Source of the DNA: Paractinoplanes ferrugineus
GTDB taxonomy: Bacteria; Actinomycetota; Actinomycetes; Mycobacteriales; Micromonosporaceae
Direction: 5' to 3'
Assembly: GCF_016862195.1 (NCBI RefSeq)
Contig: NZ_BOMM01000032.1
Location: 1 to 64,000, forward strand
Length of the DNA stretch: 64,000 nucleotides
Positions 32,755 through 41,764 of this stretch are shown piece after piece. Positions within the stretch are counted from its first letter, which is position 1; the number at the start of each line of letters is the position of its first letter. The position numbers were made by a program, and so were the translations under genes. The notes under the pieces are model-generated. The model saw nothing but the letters and a program-made list of their open reading frames with translations. It made no database searches and had not been told where the DNA came from.

Positions 32755-34883
32755 ACCTCTTGCTTCAATGACCTGAGCAGGACCGTCGCCACGTCGACGA
32801 CCTCGACTTCCTCCTGCTGGCCCTTGGCCGTGACGCCGTCGCCGACCATGGTGTAGCAGAACGGGCAGCCGACCGCGATCGTCTTGGCCCCGGTGGCCAG
32901 GGCCTCCTCGGTCCGCTCGATGTTGATCCGCTTGCCGATCTTCTCTTCCATCCACATCCGGGCACCGCCGGCGCCGCAGCAGAAGGATCGTTCGCGGTTG
33001 CGCGGCATCTCGATGACGTCGCCGAGCACCTCACGGGGCGCGTCGAACACCCGGTTGTGCCGGCCGAGGTAACAGGGGTCGTGATAGGTCACGCCCCCGC
33101 CGATCGGCTCCACCGGCGTCAGTTTGCCCTCTTTGACGAGATGGGCGAGCAGTTGCGTGTGGTGCACGACCTCGACCTCGAGGCCGAGTTGCTCATATTC
33201 GTTGCCGAGCGTGTTGAAGCAGTGCGGGCAGGTCGCGACGATCTTCTTGACCGGACGATCCCCGAACGCCTCGTTGAGCGTCTCGACGTTCTGCTGGGCG
33301 AGCATCTGGAAGACGAACTCGTTGCCGATGCGGCGCGCCGGGTCACCCGTACACGTCTCGCCCTCACCCAGAATGGCGTAGTTGACGCCGGCCTCGTGCA
33401 GCAGCTTGGCCACCGCCCGGGTGGTCTTCTTGGCCCGGTCCTCGAACGCACCGGCGCAACCGACCCAGAACAGGTATTCGAAGTCTTCCTTCTCGCCGAC
33501 CCGCGGCACCTCGAAGTCCAGACCCTTGGTCCAGTCCTCGCGGGTGTTCTGCGGAGCACCCCACGGGTTGCCCTTGTTCTCCAGGTTGCGCAGCATGACG
33601 CCGGCCTCGGAGGGGAAGCTCGACTCGATCAGAACCTGGTAACGGCGCATGTCGACGATGTGGTCGACGTGCTCGATGTCGACCGGGCACTGCTCTACGC
33701 ACGCACCGCAGGTGGTGCACGACCACAGCACGTCCGGGTCGATGATTCCCTGCTCGTCCTCGGTGCCGATCAGCGGCCGGTTGCCCTCCGCCAGGGCGAG
33801 CACGTCCATGTGGGCGAGCTGGGCCTCGGTCGCCTTCTCCTCGCCGGTCAGGTCCTTGCCGCCGCCCGCCAGCAGGTAGGGGGCCTTGGCATAGGCGTGA
33901 TCCCGGAGCGACAAGATCATCAGCTTGGGTGAGAGCGGCTTGCCGGTGTTCCAGGCCGGGCACTGCGACTGACAGCGACCGCACTCGGTGCACGTGGAGA
34001 AGTCGAGCAGACCCTTCCAGGTGAATTGTTCGACCTGGGCGACGCCGAACTGGTCCTTCTCCGGGTCGGCCTCCTCGAAGTCGAGCGGCTTGCCGGCGCT
34101 CATCATCGGCCGCAGCGCGCCCAGACCACTGCCCGCGGGCTTGGCCGGGCTGCGCTTGTAGAAGATGTTGAAGAACGCCAGGAACCGGTGCCAGGCCACG
34201 CCCATCGTCGGGTTGAGCCCGATGGTGATCAGCCAGCCCATCGAGATGAACAGCTTGACCAGCGCGACCCAGGTCGGCCCGTCATGGGCGGCCGGGAGCA
34301 GGTTGCCCACGCCGTGCGACAGCGGGGTGGCCCAGGCCGGAAACTCGAACGTGCCGTTGGCGACCTTGAAACCCCGGATCAGGAACCCGCAGGCGAGTAC
34401 GCCGAGGATGACGCCCTCGACGAAGTACGCCTGCCAGATCGTCGAGCCGAGGAACCGGCTGCGCTTCTGCCGGAGGTCTCGTTGCCGCCGGTAGATCAGG
34501 TAGAGGATGCCGGCCAGCCCGAGAATGCCGATCCACTCCGTGACCAGGCCGTAGACCGTCCAGTGCCCGATGATCGGCAGCCCGCCCTCGGGGTCGACGA
34601 CCTCGAAGTACGCCTCCACGACCAGCAGCACCAGGATCATGAAGGACACCATCACGAACCAGTGGGCCGCACCGATCGCCGACCACTTGAGCATCCGCGT
34701 GTGACCAAGGGTTTCCCGCAACATGGTCGTCGTCCGCTGCTTGGGATCGACGAACCTCTCCGGGTCCGGCTGGCCCTGCCGGATCACCGCGGTGATGGTC
34801 AGGACCGCTCGCACGGCCAGCACGACGGCCGTGATCGTGACGGCGCCGGCCAGCACGGTAGCGATGATCTGCGCTGTCCCCAC
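32751..34883 (-). CDS. Membrane iron-sulfur oxidoreductase (EtfD-like)
   Basis: A 710-residue protein. The N-terminal third is a NarI-like membrane domain with about six spans. Two ferredoxin motifs follow (CTECGRCQSQCP and CTTCGACVEQCP), then two CCG domains (CPHCFNTLGNEY, DPCYLGRHN, SFCCGAGGARMW). This is the heterodisulfide-reductase-like plan of mycobacterial EtfD, which passes electrons from ETF to the quinone pool during fatty-acid oxidation. AGGAGG lies seven bases before the GTG at 34883. A TTAC-N6-GTAA repeat similar to the FadE5-like gene lies upstream. Confidence 0.9.
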   Translation of the reverse strand: MGTAQIIATVLAGAVTITAVVLAVRAVLTITAVIRQGQPDPERFVDPKQRTTTMLRETLGHTRMLKWSAIGAAHWFVMVSFMILVLLVVEAYFEVVDPEGGLPIIGHWTVYGLVTEWIGILGLAGILYLIYRRQRDLRQKRSRFLGSTIWQAYFVEGVILGVLACGFLIRGFKVANGTFEFPAWATPLSHGVGNLLPAAHDGPTWVALVKLFISMGWLITIGLNPTMGVAWHRFLAFFNIFYKRSPAKPAGSGLGALRPMMSAGKPLDFEEADPEKDQFGVAQVEQFTWKGLLDFSTCTECGRCQSQCPAWNTGKPLSPKLMILSLRDHAYAKAPYLLAGGGKDLTGEEKATEAQLAHMDVLALAEGNRPLIGTEDEQGIIDPDVLWSCTTCGACVEQCPVDIEHVDHIVDMRRYQVLIESSFPSEAGVMLRNLENKGNPWGAPQNTREDWTKGLDFEVPRVGEKEDFEYLFWVGCAGAFEDRAKKTTRAVAKLLHEAGVNYAILGEGETCTGDPARRIGNEFVFQMLAQQNVETLNEAFGDRPVKKIVATCPHCFNTLGNEYEQLGLEVEVVHHTQLLAHLVKEGKLTPVEPIGGGVTYHDPCYLGRHNRVFDAPREVLGDVIEMPRNRERSFCCGAGGARMWMEEKIGKRINIERTEEALATGAKTIAVGCPFCYTMVGDGVTAKGQQEEVEVVDVATVLLRSLKQEV

Positions 34884-34920
34884 GTAGTGCCTCCTCGATT
34901 CGGCAGCCCACCAAGCCATG

Positions 34921-34934
34921 TTACCCACGAGTAA
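34921..34934. promoter_or_regulatory. Candidate TetR-type operator upstream of EtfD-like gene
   Basis: TTACCCACGAGTAA, an inverted TTAC-N6-GTAA repeat about 38 bp before the start. It matches the site upstream of the FadE5-like acyl-CoA dehydrogenase (TTACCC-N3-AGTAA). Confidence 0.5.
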
Positions 34935-35064
34935 TAGATGGCCGCGCGCGCCTGGTCAAGTGGCGCCTGCTCACACCCAGGCGAAAGCGCACCCCGCACC
35001 TAGCGCGGGATGCGCTCAAACCGGACGAAGATCACACTACCCGCGCGAAGCGGACGCAGGCGGG

Positions 35065-35331
35065 TTACCGCCAGCGGGACAGAATGCCCAGTGATGCGAC
35101 CATGCACCCGAAGCCGACCGCGAGGTTCCAGTAAGACCACGACGCGACCGGCCACTGCTGCGAGGACAGGTAGTAGACGACGAGCCAGGCGATCCCGATC
35201 ACGATCAGCGCCACCGCGGTGATCGGCAGCCAGATCGGACTCGGCTTTTTGTTCGCCGCGGCAGCCGCCGCCGGACGGATGTCCGTCGGCGGGGTGTAGA
35301 CCTTCTTCTTGCGAACCTGAGACTTCGGCAC
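35065..35331 (-). CDS. crgA: Cell division protein CrgA
   Basis: An 88-residue protein starting MPKSQVRKKKVYTPP (GTG start, AGGAG five bases before), with two membrane segments (IWLPITAVALIVIGIAWLVV and WNLAVGFGCMVASLGIL). CrgA is the actinobacterial divisome protein that links FtsZ and septal PBPs. It marks the left border of the conserved division/cell-wall block in this window. Confidence 0.93.
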   Translation of the reverse strand: MPKSQVRKKKVYTPPTDIRPAAAAAANKKPSPIWLPITAVALIVIGIAWLVVYYLSSQQWPVASWSYWNLAVGFGCMVASLGILSRWR

Positions 35332-35519
35332 GGTGCTCTCCTGAGGGCAACAAGTGGTGAACAACCCACCGCTGAGCGGCTCGGGATGACCCGATTGCTG
35401 CCCGTGGCGAATACTGTTCGACAGCTAGCGTAGTCAAGGCAGCACGCAGTCAGGCAACCGCCAGGCGAGGAAATTGCCGGCCGCCTGTTTTCCTGCCTTA
35501 CATCGAAGGGAATGAGGAC

Positions 35520-36329
35520 GTGGAGTACACGACCGGCGCACCGTCGTGGCGGCTCGTTCTGCGGCGCGCTCTGGGTGGCCTACGGCCGCGCCGGCGCACC
35601 CAGCGAGTCCGCGGATGGTCGGTCGCTGTGCCATTGATCGCCCTCGCTGCCGGCCTGCTCTTCACCACCTCGGCCCGCACCGCCGACGGCACCCAATTGC
35701 GGGACGACCGCCGCCCCCAGCTCGCCCAGCTCATCGCCGACAAGAAGAACCGCCTCGCCGCCCGCGAGAAGAGCGCCGCCGAGCTGCGCAACGAGGTCGA
35801 CGCCGACTCGGCCCGGTTGGCCGAGACCGATCTGCCGGTCAAACAGGCCCGGCAGCGCGCCGACGCGTTGCGCGCCGGCGCCGGCTTCACCGCCCTGCGC
35901 GGTCAGGGCCTGACCGTCACTCTCAACGATTCACCCCGACGAGCAAGCGACATGGGTCCGAACGCCCCCGACAACGACGACCTTGTCGTCCACCAGGGTG
36001 ACGTCCAGGCGGTCGTGAACGCCATGTGGGCCGGTGGGGCCGAGGCAATGTCGATCATGGATGTCCGCGTCATCTCCACCAGCGCGGTACGCTGTGTCGG
36101 CAACACGCTGCTACTACACGGCCAGGTCTTCTCTCCACCCTTCAAGATCACTGCGATTGGCGAACCCACAACGATGCGTCAAGCGTTGGAGTCCGCGGAG
36201 GGAGTCCAGCAGTTCCGTGACGCCGTGGCCGATTTTGGTCTCGGCTACACGGAAACCGTCGAGAGGAACGTGACTGTGCGGGCGTACGACGGATCAAGTG
36301 ATCTCAGATCCGCACGGGTGGCCGAGTGA
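35520..36329 (+). CDS. DUF881 family protein
   Basis: A 269-residue protein: one N-terminal membrane span (WSVAVPLIALAAGLLFTTSA), a coiled-coil region (LIADKKNRLAAREKSAAELR) and a C-terminal DUF881 domain (ALRGQGLTVTLND through DLVVHQGDVQAVVNAMWAGG). DUF881 proteins are found beside crgA in many actinobacteria and are presumed to act in division or envelope assembly. The GTG start overlaps no other gene; its stop overlaps the sortase start. Confidence 0.88.
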   Translation: MEYTTGAPSWRLVLRRALGGLRPRRRTQRVRGWSVAVPLIALAAGLLFTTSARTADGTQLRDDRRPQLAQLIADKKNRLAAREKSAAELRNEVDADSARLAETDLPVKQARQRADALRAGAGFTALRGQGLTVTLNDSPRRASDMGPNAPDNDDLVVHQGDVQAVVNAMWAGGAEAMSIMDVRVISTSAVRCVGNTLLLHGQVFSPPFKITAIGEPTTMRQALESAEGVQQFRDAVADFGLGYTETVERNVTVRAYDGSSDLRSARVAE

Positions 36330-38950
36330 TGGCACCAGACAATCCGGCCGGCAACTCGGGGCGGCACCGGGCCCCCGACGGCGAGGCCCACACGGCCTAC
36401 ATCCCACACCTGGCTGACGCCTCTTCGGACGGCGTCCCCGGCGGTCCACTGGCGGCCCCGCTCGGCCTGGGCGGCCATCCGACGCCCAAGGCGGAGCCTC
36501 GGTCAGCCCCGGCCACGTCCCCGCCGTCGTCTTTCCCGCTGCCACCACAGCCGGCCGCCCCAACCCCACCGGGCCCGCCGCCGTCGGACACCCCGCAACC
36601 GCATGCCGGGGCCCCCTCATCGGGACCGCCGTCGTCGACACGGCTATCGCCGGGACCGTCGTCAGCACCGCCGTTGTCCGGACCGCCGTCGGGATTGCCG
36701 CTGTCGGGACCGCCGCCGCCGGGACCGCGGTCGTCAGGCCCGCCGTCGTCGAAGAACTCGGTGACGCATGCCGTCGCCGCGGCGCCTGGAGCTCCGATCT
36801 CGGGCCCCGCCGGCTCGCCCGTCCCGCCGGACGTGCGCACCCCGGACACCCGACCGCCGGACGTGCGCACCCCGGACACCCGACCGCCGGCCGCGGAGAC
36901 CGCGGTGCTCAGTCCCGACGCGGACGCCGAGCGGCGCATCGCCGCCGCCCGTGCCGACTTCGCCCGCCCCGCTTCCCCGGGCCCCACGGGCTCGACCATC
37001 CCGGCCGGACAGTCCCCATCGCCCGGTTTGCCGGAATTCGCAGGTCCGCCCCCGCAATCCGACTCGGCAGCGCCCCCCGCAACCGACGTCGACGACGTGC
37101 ATGCCGCGGCAACGGCCGCTCGCCTGCGCCTCCCTGGGCCACCACCGGCGCGGCCGGCCGGCAACGAGTTCGACTTCTTCGCCGCCGCCGCCGAAACCCA
37201 CCCGGTGTCCCCGCCGGCCGAGCGGAAACGCCCCGCCCCGCGGATCGACGCCGCCGGCATTCAGGGCGTCAGCGCGCCCCCGGCGAGCGGGTTCAGCTCC
37301 CCCCAGGCGCCCAGCCCGGCCTCCGGGTTCCCGGCCACCACGTTCACTCCGGCGGAGCAGCCCTGGCCGGCCACCGCGTTCCCCGCGGCGGAGCAGCCCT
37401 GGCCCGCGACGGCGCGCGCGTTTCCGGGGACCGACGTGCCGCGGCGGGAGGTGTCGGCCAACGGTCACGTTCCGGTGGTCGAGACGAACTACGCCGGCGG
37501 GCAGAGCGCGGACGCCTTCATGAACGGTCATGGGCACAACGGACATGCCGCCGACCCGTCCGTCGGGCAAACCACTGTCCCGCTGCGGGCGCACCAGCCG
37601 GCCGAGGCTCACCAGGCACGCGGCGGCGGTTCCCCGGCGGGCCAACCCGGCGCTGGCGGCCTATACCCGACAAATCCGACTTCCCCTGTCAGCCCGAACG
37701 GCGCCGTCAGCCCGAGCGGCCCCGGCGGCCCGAACGGCCCCAGCAGCCCGAACGGCCCCGGCGGCCTAACCGGCACCGGGACGAGCGGCACCGGCGGCGT
37801 GAGCGGCGCGGCGGGAACGATGTGGGCGAGTGGGCCCGGCGCGGCTGCCGGCGGGATGGCGCCACGGTGGGACGGACAACGGCCCGACCTGTCGCGAAGC
37901 TTCGGGCCCGCGCCGATCGACCCCAACCAGACGGCTGTCCTGCGGGACGACAACGCCCCGACGGGCGTACTCCCAGCAGTGAAACCCAGGGTGAGCGACC
38001 CCCGGCCGGCGATCCGGGAACCCACCGCGCTGATGTCCGCGGTGCCCGGCCTCGCGGCGAAGGCCGCGAAAGCCGGCGCCGACCCCGACGCCGTGCTCGG
38101 CGCGGCCCCGGCCCCGCCGGTACGGCCGGGCGGGCCCGAGAGGAAGCCGGAACCGGTCGACGTGGGTGGGGATGACAAGCCGAAACGCGGCGAGCGCGTG
38201 GTGCGGTTGCGGCCCGAGCAGACCGATGAGGGCTACAAGAGCGTCTACTCGGAGTTGACCCGGCCGACGCTGGGCTCACGGATCCGGGCCGGCGTGCGGG
38301 TCTCCGGCGAGCTGATGATCACGTTCGGCCTGATCATCCTGTTGTTCGCGGGCTACGAGGTGTTCGGCAACTCGGCGAAGGTGCAGGACGAGCAGGACGC
38401 CCTGGGCAGCGAGCTCGACCAGCAGTGGAACGACCCGACCGTGGCGCCGACCGTGGCCGCCCCGAAGGGTCCGGCCGCACCCGGCAACGGGCTGGTCGGC
38501 CGGCTCTACATTCCGAAGCTCGACAAGGAGTGGGTGGTCGTCAACGGTGTCCGCCCGCAGGACATCAAGTACGCCCCCGGCCACTATCCGGACACCGCGC
38601 TGCCCGGCAAGATCGGCAACTTCTCGGTCGCCGGGCACCGGATTCGCAAGATCTTCTGGCGGCTCGACGAGCTCAATCCGGGTGACGTGATCGGTGTCGA
38701 GACCAAGGACTACTGGTACGTCTACAAGGTCTACGGCCAGGAGATCGTGAAGCCGAGCGCCATCGAGGTGGTCGCGGCGGTCCCCGACAAGCCGACCGCG
38801 AAACCGACGAAGGCGCTGCTCACGCTGACCACCTGTAACCCGAAGTTCAACAACTACCAGCGGCTGATCGTGCATGCCGAACTGGCAAGCAAGGTCGCCC
38901 GCAACCAGTCCCTGCCCGACGCCGGGATGCCGGCCGAGATGAAGGCGTAG
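36329..38950 (+). CDS. Class E sortase with very long low-complexity N-terminal region
   Basis: An 873-residue protein. Residues 1 to about 650 are Pro/Ala/Gly/Ser-rich and probably disordered, with a collagen-like stretch of Gly-Pro-X repeats around residues 450-480. One membrane span lies at about residues 662-682, then a sortase domain. The catalytic triad is His770 (SVAGHRIRK), Cys836 (LTLTTCNPK) and Arg845 (YQRLIVHAE). Usual class E sortases are about 200-300 residues, so the N-terminal region is exceptional. Start: the ATG inside the overlap with DUF881 (GTG at 36326 is an alternative). Substrates would be LAxTG-type surface proteins. Confidence 0.87.
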   Translation: MAPDNPAGNSGRHRAPDGEAHTAYIPHLADASSDGVPGGPLAAPLGLGGHPTPKAEPRSAPATSPPSSFPLPPQPAAPTPPGPPPSDTPQPHAGAPSSGPPSSTRLSPGPSSAPPLSGPPSGLPLSGPPPPGPRSSGPPSSKNSVTHAVAAAPGAPISGPAGSPVPPDVRTPDTRPPDVRTPDTRPPAAETAVLSPDADAERRIAAARADFARPASPGPTGSTIPAGQSPSPGLPEFAGPPPQSDSAAPPATDVDDVHAAATAARLRLPGPPPARPAGNEFDFFAAAAETHPVSPPAERKRPAPRIDAAGIQGVSAPPASGFSSPQAPSPASGFPATTFTPAEQPWPATAFPAAEQPWPATARAFPGTDVPRREVSANGHVPVVETNYAGGQSADAFMNGHGHNGHAADPSVGQTTVPLRAHQPAEAHQARGGGSPAGQPGAGGLYPTNPTSPVSPNGAVSPSGPGGPNGPSSPNGPGGLTGTGTSGTGGVSGAAGTMWASGPGAAAGGMAPRWDGQRPDLSRSFGPAPIDPNQTAVLRDDNAPTGVLPAVKPRVSDPRPAIREPTALMSAVPGLAAKAAKAGADPDAVLGAAPAPPVRPGGPERKPEPVDVGGDDKPKRGERVVRLRPEQTDEGYKSVYSELTRPTLGSRIRAGVRVSGELMITFGLIILLFAGYEVFGNSAKVQDEQDALGSELDQQWNDPTVAPTVAAPKGPAAPGNGLVGRLYIPKLDKEWVVVNGVRPQDIKYAPGHYPDTALPGKIGNFSVAGHRIRKIFWRLDELNPGDVIGVETKDYWYVYKVYGQEIVKPSAIEVVAAVPDKPTAKPTKALLTLTTCNPKFNNYQRLIVHAELASKVARNQSLPDAGMPAEMKA

Positions 38951-38953
38951 CCG

Positions 38954-39262
38954 ATGTACGCCTGGATCTGGCACAAGCTCCCGTTCGGACTGTGGGGAAA
39001 GCTGATCGGCTCGATCGGCTTGGCGGTCGCCACCACCGCCCTGTTGTGGTACGTCGTCTTCCCTTGGGCGACCCCGCTGCTCCCGTTCGACGACGTACAG
39101 GTCGGCACCGGCACCGGGCAGGACGGCCCGGCGCAGGAGGACCCGAACGTCATCTCGTCGGACAGCGTCGAAGGCCCCGACGAGATCCCCTACAGCACCG
39201 AGTCCAACGCCCCGCACCCCTCGACTTCGGCCACCTCGAAGTCCTCTCTCCCAGGTGACTGA
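38954..39262 (+). CDS. Single-span membrane protein of unknown function
   Basis: A 102-residue protein with MYAWIWHKLPFGLWGKLIGS followed by one hydrophobic span (SIGLAVATTALLWYVVF) and an acidic, Ser/Pro-rich tail. It begins three bases after the sortase stop and overlaps or abuts pabA, so it belongs to the DUF881-sortase-pabA unit. The position suggests a role with the sortase or divisome. Confidence 0.75.
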   Translation: MYAWIWHKLPFGLWGKLIGSIGLAVATTALLWYVVFPWATPLLPFDDVQVGTGTGQDGPAQEDPNVISSDSVEGPDEIPYSTESNAPHPSTSATSKSSLPGD

Positions 39263-39263
39263 C

Positions 39264-39914
39264 GTGCGCATTCTCGTTATCGACAACTACGACTCGTTCG
39301 TCTTCAACCTGGTCCAATACCTCGGCCAGCTCGGCGCCGAGTGCGAGGTGCGGCGCAACGACGAGATCTCCGTCGCCGACGTCGGCACCTTCGGTGCCGC
39401 CGGCATCCTGCTTTCACCGGGGCCGGGCACACCGGAACGGGCCGGCATCATGATGGAGACAATTACGGCGTACGCCGGAAAGGTCCCGATGTTCGGGGTG
39501 TGCCTCGGTCATCAGGCGATCGGGGCGGCGTTCGGGGCCACCGTCACCCGCGCGCCGGAGCTGCTGCACGGCAAGACTTCCGAGGTGAAGCACACCGGTG
39601 CCGGCGTGCTGGCCGGCCTGCCCGACCCGTTCACCGCGACCCGCTACCACTCACTGGCGGTGGTCCCGGAGACGCTGCCGGACGAGATCGAGGTGACCGG
39701 CCGCACCGAGTCGGGCGTGGTGATGGCGATGCGCCACCGCACCCTGCCGATCGAGGGCGTGCAGTTCCACCCGGAGTCGGTCCTCACCCAGGGCGGCCAC
39801 ACCATGCTGGCGAACTGGCTGGCCTTCTGCGGTCTGCCGACGGCCCTGGAAAAGGCACCGCCGCTCGCCGCCGAGGTCGAGACCCGGCGCCGAGCGGCGT
39901 TCGCTACCGCCTAG
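39264..39914 (+). CDS. pabA: Glutamine amidotransferase subunit PabA/TrpG
   Basis: A 216-residue class I glutamine amidotransferase. ILVIDNYDSFVFNLVQYL is the N-terminal signature, GVCLGHQAIG carries the nucleophilic Cys and GVQFHPESV the His-Glu pair. It channels ammonia to an aminodeoxychorismate or anthranilate synthase large subunit encoded elsewhere. Placement next to pknB is conserved in actinobacteria, where this gene is annotated pabA/trpG. The GTG at 39264 follows AGGTGA; GTG at 39255 is an alternative. Confidence 0.92.
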   Translation: MRILVIDNYDSFVFNLVQYLGQLGAECEVRRNDEISVADVGTFGAAGILLSPGPGTPERAGIMMETITAYAGKVPMFGVCLGHQAIGAAFGATVTRAPELLHGKTSEVKHTGAGVLAGLPDPFTATRYHSLAVVPETLPDEIEVTGRTESGVVMAMRHRTLPIEGVQFHPESVLTQGGHTMLANWLAFCGLPTALEKAPPLAAEVETRRRAAFATA

Positions 39915-41764
39915 TCGTTCTCCCGCAGGGTCCCGAGCGCGCCCCCGATGACCTCACCGCCACCATTACCGCCATTGCCACCGCCATTGCCGCCCGGCGG
40001 TGTCTCGGTGTCGGACGGCGACGGGGTGCCGCTCGGGTTGTCGGTGGTCTCTTGAGCCACCGTGATGGTCACCTTGTCGCCCTTTTCGACAGTGCTGTCA
40101 GCCTTGGGGTTCTGCGCGATGACCGTGCCCGGCACCTGGCTCGGGTCGGTGATCTTGCCGGTGACGGTCGTGACGTTGAGGCCGGCCTGCTGGAGCAGAG
40201 CCTTGGCGACGTCACCGCTCTGGCCCGTCACGTTCGGCATCGGGATCTTGTTGGCCTTGGACAGGCTCACGGTGATCTCGGTGCCCGGGTCGACGGTCTG
40301 GCCGGCGCTCTCGACGTTGACGACGGTGTTGAGCGGCTTGTCGCTGCTGGTCGGCTTGAACTTGGCCTTCAGCCCGACCGCCGTCAAGGCGTCCTCGGCG
40401 GCCTGCTTGGAGCTGCCGACCAGGTTGTTCGGGACCGTGACCTCATCCGGCTTGTTGCAGAGCTGGTAGGTGACCCCGGTGTCGGTGGGGACCTGCTCGT
40501 TCTTCTGCGGGCTCTGGTTGATCACCTTGCCGTTGCAGTCGGCGCTGGTGCTCGGCGACAGCGGCGAGACGTTGTTCAGGCCCTTGGCGCTGAGCAGCGC
40601 CCGTGCCTGCTGATCGGTCTTGCCCACCAGATCGGGCATCGCGACCGTGACCGGCTGCTGCTGCTTGCCGCCACCCTTGTCGTCGTCGTTACGCGACATC
40701 GCCAGCGCGACCCCGAGCACGACCACGACCAGCACACCGAGGGCGGCCAGCGCGGCCATCACCCACGACGAGTTCTTGCGCTCCGGCGGCCGCGGCGGCA
40801 TGTTGCCGACCGGCCGCTGCATGCTGGTGGCGGCCTGCGGCTGCCACTGCCGGGTCTGCTGCTGCGCGCCGAGGGCCATCGTCTCGGCCTCGGTCATCAC
40901 GGGCGTGGCCAGGACCGGGCGACCGGAGACCGCACGCAGCGCGTCGGCGCGCATCTCCTGGGCGCTCTGGTAGCGGTTCATCGGGTTCTTGGCGAGCGCC
41001 TTCAGCACGATCGCGTCGAGGTCCCGCGGCACGTCGGGGTTGACGTCGCTGGGCGCCTTCGGTTCTTCCCGGACGTGCTGGTAGGCGACGCTCACCGGGC
41101 TGTCACCGACGAACGGCGGGTGCCCGACGAGCAGCTCGAACAGGACACAGCCGGCCGCGTACACATCGGAGCGCGCGTCGACCGACTCGCCGCGAGCCTG
41201 CTCGGGGGAGAGGTACTGCGCCGTGCCGATGACCGCGCTGGTCTGCGTCATGGTGGTAGCACCGCTGGCCAGGGCCCGGGCGATACCGAAGTCCATGACC
41301 TTGACCTGGCCGTTCTGCGTGATCATCACGTTGCCGGGCTTGATGTCCCGGTGGATGATCCCGTGCCGGTGGCTGAACTCCAGGGCGGCGCAGATGTCGG
41401 CGGTGATCTCGAGCGCCCGGCGCGGCTGAAGTCGCTGCTCCTCGGCGAGAACTTCCTTCAGGGTCCGCCCGTTGACGAACTCCATGACGATGAACGGCAG
41501 CTTCTCGCCGGTCGACGAGATCTCCTCGCCGGTGTCGTAGACCGCGACGATCGCCGGGTGGTTGAGAGCCGCCGAGTTCTGCGCCTCCCGCCGGAACCGT
41601 TCCTGGAAGGTGGCGTCGCGGGCCAGGTCGGTGCGCAGCATCTTGATGGCTACATCGCGGCCGAGGCGGAGATCGCGCCCCTTGTGCACCTCGGCCATGC
41701 CGCCGTAGCCCAATAGCTCGCCGACCTGATACCTGCCACCGAGCAGGCGGGCCTGCGCCGTCAT
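39911..41764 (-). CDS. pknB: Serine/threonine protein kinase PknB with PASTA domains
   Basis: A 617-residue transmembrane kinase. The N-terminal kinase domain has GYGGMAEVHKG, VAIKML, the HRDIKPGNVM catalytic loop and DFGIAR. A membrane span lies at about residues 334-358, then three PASTA domains (starting VAMPDLVGKT, VTVPNNLVGS, IPMPNVTGQS) that sense peptidoglycan fragments. It controls cell-wall synthesis and division by phosphorylation. The last gene of the fhaA-to-pknB operon, with its ATG overlapping the pknA stop by 4 bp; its stop shares CTAG with pabA. Confidence 0.95.
   Translation of the reverse strand: MTAQARLLGGRYQVGELLGYGGMAEVHKGRDLRLGRDVAIKMLRTDLARDATFQERFRREAQNSAALNHPAIVAVYDTGEEISSTGEKLPFIVMEFVNGRTLKEVLAEEQRLQPRRALEITADICAALEFSHRHGIIHRDIKPGNVMITQNGQVKVMDFGIARALASGATTMTQTSAVIGTAQYLSPEQARGESVDARSDVYAAGCVLFELLVGHPPFVGDSPVSVAYQHVREEPKAPSDVNPDVPRDLDAIVLKALAKNPMNRYQSAQEMRADALRAVSGRPVLATPVMTEAETMALGAQQQTRQWQPQAATSMQRPVGNMPPRPPERKNSSWVMAALAALGVLVVVVLGVALAMSRNDDDKGGGKQQQPVTVAMPDLVGKTDQQARALLSAKGLNNVSPLSPSTSADCNGKVINQSPQKNEQVPTDTGVTYQLCNKPDEVTVPNNLVGSSKQAAEDALTAVGLKAKFKPTSSDKPLNTVVNVESAGQTVDPGTEITVSLSKANKIPMPNVTGQSGDVAKALLQQAGLNVTTVTGKITDPSQVPGTVIAQNPKADSTVEKGDKVTITVAQETTDNPSGTPSPSDTETPPGGNGGGNGGNGGGEVIGGALGTLREND

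Noticed and set aside
36397..38279. Several long frames opposite the sortase gene
   Set aside because: Low-complexity, Gly/Ala/Arg-rich shadows of the Pro-rich coding strand without start signals.
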